The translations under genes and the position numbers were made by a program. From Solea solea (lineage: Eukaryota > Chordata > Actinopteri > Pleuronectiformes > Soleidae): a stretch of DNA of 64,000 nt. The notes under the pieces were generated by a model that saw nothing but the letters and a program-made list of their open reading frames with translations, ran no database searches and was not told the DNA's origin. The stretch lies in contig NC_081143.1 of assembly GCF_958295425.1 (NCBI RefSeq), positions 26,620,586 to 26,684,585 of the forward strand, given 5' to 3'. How positions within the stretch are numbered: position 1 is the stretch's first letter; each line of letters begins with the position of its first letter. Positions 57,614 through 64,000 of this stretch are shown here, one piece after another.

Positions 57614-59484
57614 GTATTGTATAAAAAAATAAATAATATCTGCCATGATAAAGGTCTATTACGCATTACATAGACGTGTTGTATGAGATTACCTAACTGA
57701 CAGATTGCTAATATATAAGACCAACTTTCATTCGCATCAGTCCAATCCAAATGCCAACGCTGACAGAATTTGACGGACATAAAACCAACAAAGCTGCTGG
57801 CGACAAACATGAGGCACGAGAACCCACTGTCCTCAAACACAGAAGGCCTCAAAACGTGTGGTTCCAAACATTTATTTACCAAAGAACAACAAGGACTGCA
57901 AAAAAAATAATAATTACTAACCATTCAGTAACAACGCAACACCATAAACCACAGTGGAGTTAATCTCCATCTAATCACCAGCGCAAAACTGCCTTGAGGT
58001 CTCCAATCTGCCGTTCAGTGAGATGTTTATGAGGTGATCTGTAATCCGCGAGAGGACCGATCGATAACCCGTCCCACAGGGAATGGCAGCAGTGAACGGC
58101 AGCCTTCCTCATAAGCACGTTGTTTATGGACGCACTGGTGGGCTCTTACAGTGGGCTAATGGTTTTCCTCAGCGGCTCCAATTGGACTGAGTGCATAAGA
58201 CGAAGGGGAGGTCATTAAGGCGGTTTCCACGTCGCGTTATTCACTCTGCAGCTTCCAGGACACGCTGGTGCTCAAGTTAACCCAAATGGGATTGACTGAT
58301 TGGGCGGCTGTTGGGAGTCCACAGAGGGGATAAAGTGGTGAGTGGAACCATCAAAGCCACTTAATGGTTTACTTTTTTTTTTATTAATAATAAAAAAAAC
58401 AAGAAAAAAAAACATATTAAGTCATAAAATGACCATGGTACATTATCAGAGATGGAGGAAACATTAAATTCGCTAAACTCAACGTCTGGCTTCACTGATA
58501 ACGATGGAACAGCGAGTATGATTAGAATTTTTATACAATCTTTGACTGGCAAACCCTGTTTATGTTTAAATGTGTGTGTTTCGGACTGTTGTGCCACTTA
58601 TCACACACCCAATCCAGCAACGGGTCGGAAATACCCAAAATTACCAGATGCTCTCGGGGAACATATTCAACCAAATGGGTATGATTTTTAAATTTTTTTA
58701 AATTTTTCTTTTTAATAAAATAGATGGTGGGACATTTATGTATGTGTATGCGTTACTTTTTCTAAAAAAATATGTACAGTATGTACAAATATTATGTGAC
58801 ACAGTATAAATGGAAGATATTCAGATTACCATCCCCCACCCCCAACAGCTGAAAATTGGGATATGGTACCTGTTTTGAGCAGTTATGGTTGCAGTTTTAT
58901 ATATTTGACAAATAGTCCCTTTGCACTGCGTGCGTCACTCACTCCTCTGGTCAGTATTAATGCTTCGTCAGCAGCACAAACTCTTGCACACAACATGTGA
59001 GCAAACCACATTTTCCTGACACAGGCCACACTGCAGATGCACAAGTTATCGTCATAAGATTTTGGGTCCTTGCTGCAAAGTCAGCTAAAAATACCACATA
59101 TTACAATATTTACATTTCCTAAAAATCAACAAAGAAAAGCGTGTTCCCTCCAGTACTGCTCGTTATTTGTCGTCAGGGAGTCACAGGGGCAACTTCACAA
59201 AATCACAGACACAGGATACGTCAAGTCACATGGGTGTGCCACTAATGGAAATTCCCCCTGGCAATAGAGGATGTTCATCATCTCTTAAAGAATGTAAAAT
59301 AAGCTCATTCTTTGCCAGGAGATAAAGAAACACATTCCACTGCTGCTCATCTTTGTCCCTCCCTGTCATGTTCCACCAATGTGTCTTTTTTAATAAAAAC
59401 CTGGGCTAAAAGACTGCCAATCAAAGCAGCAGGAAAAATATCAGATAAAACTGTTCAGCATTTGTACCATGCAGCAACATTTAG
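57614..59484. other. No gene supported
   Basis: Poly-T/poly-A runs at 58373-58415 and T-rich 58686-58715. The candidate element at 57962-58330 is listed separately. No exon. Confidence 0.5.
57962..58330. other. Candidate conserved non-coding element
   Basis: About 370 bp, repeat-free and GC-balanced (cctcagcggctccaattgga, gtcattaaggcggtttcc, aagcacgttgtttatggac), with homeodomain-like cores. It is embedded between AT-rich stretches. Inference from texture only. Confidence 0.3.
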
Positions 59485-59835
59485 CCGGTCCAAGTTTGTT
59501 TTCACACTTTAGTGAAACAAACCAAACCTTTTGAATGACATATTCCCCTCCTCGCCTGAGGTGGCGCTGCATCAAGAACTACTGAAGAAGACAGAACTTT
59601 TTATACAAGCATACGACACATATACGCTGCAACAATGTTCTACACGTGCATATGTTTTGGTTGTGTTTACCCACAATGCCCTGCGTTGTAGTCAGCTTCC
59701 TGCACATGGTTCACGTGTTTAGGCAGACCAGAGTTCACTTCTTTGGTGCGCATTCACACCTCCCCAAAATGAACCGGACTTTCCGAGAAAACAAACTAGG
59801 ATTCAAATAAGGAGCTGGTGTGAATGTAGCTTTGT
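59485..59835 (+). mobile_element. Family M short inverted-repeat element (probable)
   Basis: Left gtttgttttcacactttag with aaacaaaccaaacc. Right tttggtgcgcattcacacc, gaaccggactttccgag and ctggtgtgaatgtagc. The ends carry complementary cattcacacc / ggtgtgaatg words, as in a common fish MITE. The middle holds caagaactactgaagaagac and tgttttggttgtgtttaccc, which code for nothing recognisable. Confidence 0.45.
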
Positions 59836-61894
59836 TTTTTTGATGACTAAAATATTGGGGATCACACATTTAACGCCCAACGAGGGATCACAGATTAAAT
59901 GATTTGTCAAACCAACTGAAGCCAACTGAACACATCATACTCTTGTGCAAATTCTCACGAGAGAGAGCGACAGTGATTGACTGCCACTTATGTCAGGTCT
60001 TTAACACTCACACACTTGCCCATTTGAGACTTTGCCCCTCACCCACTCACAGATTTCACTGTCAACTAGCCATGCTGACTGTCCCCAAGTAGTGCTGACT
60101 GGAGCATACTCTGTCCAAGTGTGAATTGTTGGTAAAATCGGGCGAAAAATAAATCTTGTAGTGTGTACCAGGCTCAAGTCTACTAAATCAACAGAATAGC
60201 CAGAGGGTACAGCCCACACACTCTCAGTCGAAACATAAGCCTAACCCAGGGCTTTATCATTCCAAATCATACCATACTGTACCAAACTGGACTGTACCAG
60301 ACTGGATTGTACCAAAACAAAGCACAAGTGTAACAGGAATAGTTAACCTAGCACCAGTTCCTGACTGGTCAGGGTCATAATACTAATAATTGGGCAACTG
60401 TCGCTCGGATCACGCTTCTATCGATTCTTTTGACGTTAGGACTTCTGTCTCTGCTGTGCAGTTCAGCGTTTCCAGGGCGGCTCAGAGAAAAACCACATAA
60501 CAAATTACCAGCAAACTGTTGGAGCTGCAGCTGACTGCTAAATTATGCAGAGACAAGTTAGTGGACTGGACAGCAGGGGGTCACAGTCTGCAGCTGGGAA
60601 GCAGAGGAGGCCATGGGGAGCGATGGTGACACCACACAGACAGACAGATAAAACCAGATAGGCTGTGGTGAGTCTGAAACGGCCTTGAAAGTGGCCGTTT
60701 GGCATGAGAGTAAAACACATGTTGCTTTTCATCCCCGAATCTACCACACATCCAGAATCCAGAGCGTGCAGGAGGATACAGAGGGAAAGAGAGAGCGGCG
60801 GGACGTGCAGAAACTGAAGGAGAACAAGCGAGACTTGAAAGAGAATTTCAGAGCAGAGGAAGTCAGAAAACTCAAAGAGAGATGGGAAGCAACGCAAGGT
60901 CTCACAACAACCTGTGGCTTCTCAAAGCCTCTGCGTGAAACTCATCAAAAACCAATCCATTCAATAAGAGCAGACAGCAGAACAAGGCTGAGGAATACAG
61001 GGTGCAACTATAATTATTATAGAATTGTTGCCTTTACAGAGTTCCAAATGATCGTTTGTCATCCCGTAAAGTACACAAAAATGAAACCGCACGCATGAAA
61101 TCACCAGAGCTTTCGCAAACCATTAAATTTAGCTGACAGTTAATTGCCACAAAAATAACTGTGATTAACGATTTAATTGTCTTGTGTTCATTTCACACTA
61201 TAATTACACCACAAGCCTAATAAAGGTTAATAACACAAAGGCATATTATAAAGAAGGAAAGAAATGAACTGGCATTTTTGCAATAAAGTCAACAAAGAAA
61301 CTCCTACAAGTTACTTTTTTTTTCTTTTCTTTTCTTTTTTAGCCGTGTAACCACCGAGTGACGCAGTTCAGGAACTTGGTGGAAACGGGACATTTGCTCT
61401 GGTTTAAAAACAACTGGGCTTGAAACTGACTCACTGGGGCTAAAGCTTAGCCTGAGTGAAACCAGAGAAATCTGTCACTGGACGACAAAGCAGTCATAAA
61501 TCCCTGGTGCGCCAACAGACTGAACAGAGATGTGACGTCAAGCACAACTTGTAATTACCCAACTTAGTGGCTACCGAAGAGCATCTCTCTTTCTATTTGG
61601 TTATAGCTTCTTTTCTAAGCAGCGTTAGACGCCGTTACAAGATAGCCATCGCTCCCAGAAAATCTTCTGTTGCACGGCATACGTCATTGGTCTGATTTCC
61701 AATTGCATACAGAAGCATTTTGGTTTACGTCCGTTGGTCACGCCTCTTGAAAGTGGGAGGTGACTACATCCTTTCCCAGATTGGCACCCAATCTCCAATG
61801 AGATTAAGATGCAGTCTGGGGTTAGCCAGGCTAGCTGAGGCTCTAACTCTACGATAAAATACAACAATAGCACAGGAAGAGCCAGGTGATGCTA
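59836..61894. other. No gene supported; B fragment and purine-rich stretch
   Basis: 60240-60330 repeats accatactgtaccaaactgg words of family B ends. 60760-60900 is purine-rich within a 137-codon plus-strand frame (60685-61098), whose Lys/Glu/Arg-rich middle reflects base bias. T-rich microsatellite (tttctttt) at 61314-61340. Confidence 0.45.
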
Positions 61895-62486
61895 TGGCGC
61901 TTTTCCATTACACAGTTCTAGCACTACTCTACTCGGTTCAGTATCAGTCACGTGGTTTTCCATTACTTCATAGCTCCTCCTCTACGTGGGCAGGCTAGTC
62001 ATGGCACGGCTGCATGAAACTGCCATGACGTTGTTTTATACGACACAAACACACAAACTAGTGCCTTGTAAAGCAGTTGTTTTCAGTGTAACTGTATCAT
62101 TAGAATCAGTTCATAGAAAACGTTGTTCACAGAATCGTTGAGTACTTTCTGCACGACCAGAGCTGAAATACGATTCAACGGGTTGTGATTCGGCTCACGG
62201 TCGCCGGATGTCAGCAGTGCTGTCGCTAAAAACAACAGACTCCTCTGTTAAATATTGAGATTCTAGACATTTCCTTTGCTAAATGTTGTAGACTAATAGA
62301 TGTTTCCAGGATTTTTAAGCGTTTTTAACTGATCTACAGTTTGGACGTTGTGCTCATGACTCTTCCAGTGACAATACTCTCTGATCCATCAGTGGTCGGC
62401 AGTCTGTCGACATCACATTTAAGTCTCGGCTCAGTTTGCTTGGAACCTCGTCAGAGCAGGTAATATCAAAAAAACTGTTTCCATGA
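61895..62486 (+). mobile_element. Family A non-autonomous DNA element, longest copy
   Basis: Left end tggcgcttttccattacac. It continues through ggtttcatgca-type sequence (gcacggctgcatgaaactgc, catgacgttgttttatacga), cagttgttttcagtgtaac, caacagactcctctgtta, aactgatctacagtttgga and cttggaacctcgtcagagca. The right inverted end is absent; it survives in the copy at 51027-51317. No transposase frame, so mobilisation would need a helper. Confidence 0.75.
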
Positions 62487-64000
62487 AGTTTCTGAAAACA
62501 ATTATGCAAAACAAGTGCACTCAAGAAGAAATAACTGCACTCGGATGATTATTTAATAGTTGTGACAGGCCTTGGACGTGGCCATTTCTAATATTGAAAA
62601 CTCTGCCAATTATCAGTAATAAATGAAACACTGAGTGTGTCCTGCTGCAATTAGGAGGACATGCAAGATAACAAATCACTACTTGAGGTAGAAAAGGTTC
62701 CGCGAGGAGGAAGATTAATAGCGGAGTTCATAGTTTGGGAGGGAGGAAAAACGTGTGAGTGCGAGAGGCGGCATCACAAATGGGTGAGAGAGTACGAGGT
62801 CGTTAGCCGCTGTACAGCCAACAGCACTGCGTACACATCAGATCTCCTACCATCTCTTGCTAAGACTTGATACTATAGCAATATAATATTGAATCAATAA
62901 TAGGAAGCAGCCTGTGACTCATCAGGTTTTTTTCAAGCAGTTTGACGACTAACCCTTAATATTTGAAACACACAGAGCCCTGTTTCGACTGATGTTCAGT
63001 TCATCACGAATCACTGCAAAGGGGAAAAAAAATCTCTTTGATGTAGAGGGGAAAATGATGATGACGAAAGGTCAGAGAGAGATGTTTAATAAAATAACAA
63101 GTGAGTGGATTGATAGATAAAGTGAGTGGGCAGCAGCAGAAGACAGTGTTTGCCCTTCTGTGTATTTTCTGACTATTAGAGTCAACAAAAGAGCAACAGA
63201 AGCAAACGGAGAAGCGAGCTTGGTCTGAAACCTCGACTCGACTTTAATGACCGCGCCTCGTACACATCAAGGCCGCGCGGTGGGGAAACGTGGCTCGAAA
63301 AAATATAAACGTGCTAGAACGACATTATTACAAAGATGGTGACAGAGCAGGTGAAGAGCTGCAGTGTTATTGACTGATTTGTTAACGGTTTATGTAAGGT
63401 GTGTTGGCGAAACACTGTGGACACGCGGTGCCGCAGAGCCGGAGAAAAAAGAAAGTCAAAAGGAACAGCTTTCTCAGCCTCCCACTCCTCCTCGTGAACT
63501 CCTACCACCATTTTCTGCCGACCTCTTGAGGTCAGTCGAGCCCGAGCCTACATTCCCTCAGCTGTCTCTTCTCTCTCTCTCTCTTCCTCCAACTCCACTG
63601 CGGCCTCTTTCATGTGCTGCTACTTCTATGGCGTCTCACCAAAAACAGCCACACATTGTTATTTTTTATTCATCTTTCCTCCTCAGTGATTCATGGTTTT
63701 TGGTGGAGAAAGAAAGACGGAAACAGCGCCCACTGAACAAGGCGATGCTGAGGCAAACACTAAAGTTCACCAAAATATTTCTCTCTTTTTTAAGATTCAC
63801 GATGTTTGTTTGCCATTCGTGCAAGAACAGAGAGTGGAGGCACATTCGAATTCTGGTGCAAAACTCCAAAATCAGACATTTGAAAGGCAAAGAAAACAAA
63901 ATAGCAAAAATAAGCAAGGCAACCGTGATCCGGCTGGAGATTCAACACATTTTCAACCATTTCTTTTTCAGTTTTTCGGCCCAGTTCCACCAAAAAAATA
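62487..64000. other. No gene seen
   Basis: Unique sequence with a small CpG-rich patch at 63240-63300 (ccgcgcggtggggaaacg) and a (CT)n tract at 63568-63588. Frames on the minus strand at 63314-63511 and 63666-63993 show no domain. Confidence 0.5.

Larger units (their letters stand above)
21183..64000 (-). other. rptor: rptor upstream intron, 3' part (about 43 kb, incomplete)
   Basis: This is the sequence upstream of the first visible raptor exon; its acceptor is ttttcttcag. The preceding raptor exon would end near the residues just before ARYKQ. I looked for its coding signature on the minus strand and did not find it. I therefore treat the region as one long intron, made mostly of transposon remnants, microsatellites and unique sequence. 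An unrelated nested gene cannot be excluded, but none is evident. Confidence 0.7.

Noticed and set aside
60685..61098. 137-codon open frame on the plus strand with a Lys/Glu/Arg-rich middle
   Set aside because: The charged stretch follows from a purine-rich tract; no recognisable family, and the ends look random.
63240..63300. CpG-rich patch as a possible promoter island
   Set aside because: Only about 60 bp, with no adjacent exon or core promoter signals.

Overview
This window is vertebrate nuclear DNA, almost certainly from a ray-finned (teleost, probably percomorph) fish. The evidence is spliced coding exons in long introns, tRNA-derived SINEs with the 3' body typical of teleost SINEs, many short inverted-repeat DNA transposon remnants, and abundant (TG)n/(CA)n microsatellites. 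The only protein-coding sequence I can support is three consecutive internal exons of rptor on the minus strand. This gene encodes raptor, the regulatory scaffold subunit of mTORC1. Read 5' to 3' along the gene, the exons lie at 21182-21024, 19297-19151 and 6675-6500. They join in frame (phases 0, 0, then 2) with consensus AG/GT borders. Together they encode about 160 residues, roughly raptor residues 117-277, which is most of the caspase-like RNC domain including the His and Cys of its caspase-like dyad.

Layout. 1-6499 is the start of the intron after the third exon, and the next downstream exon is not in the window. 6676-19150 is a 12.5-kb intron, and 19298-21023 a 1.7-kb intron. 21183-64000 is about 43 kb of the intron upstream of the first visible exon. 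I found no sequence for the exon encoding the residues just before Ala117, so the 5' end of the gene lies beyond the right edge. No promoter, first exon or polyadenylation region of rptor is visible, and I saw no second gene.

The rest is intronic repeat mosaic. I grouped the interspersed repeats by comparing copies inside the window and gave them local letters A-M; these are not database names. Several copies are nested, which gives relative ages: a 19-bp minisatellite inside an A element, a C inside an E, a SINE inside an F, an A inside a SINE, and a B inside a C. There are also a ~73-bp tandem array at 16.2-16.8 kb, several local duplications, one LINE 3'-end fossil, and long TG and TA/TACA tracts. 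A few repeat-free stretches are candidate conserved non-coding elements, mainly 51.66-52.20, 57.96-58.33, 13.31-13.54 and 28.79-29.01 kb. That rests on composition and texture only.

I found no undescribed biological system. The most interesting items are the raptor exon squeezed between a C13 tract in its acceptor region and an (AC)13 tract just past its donor, the minisatellite born inside a transposon, and the G-quadruplex-like run within a candidate regulatory block.
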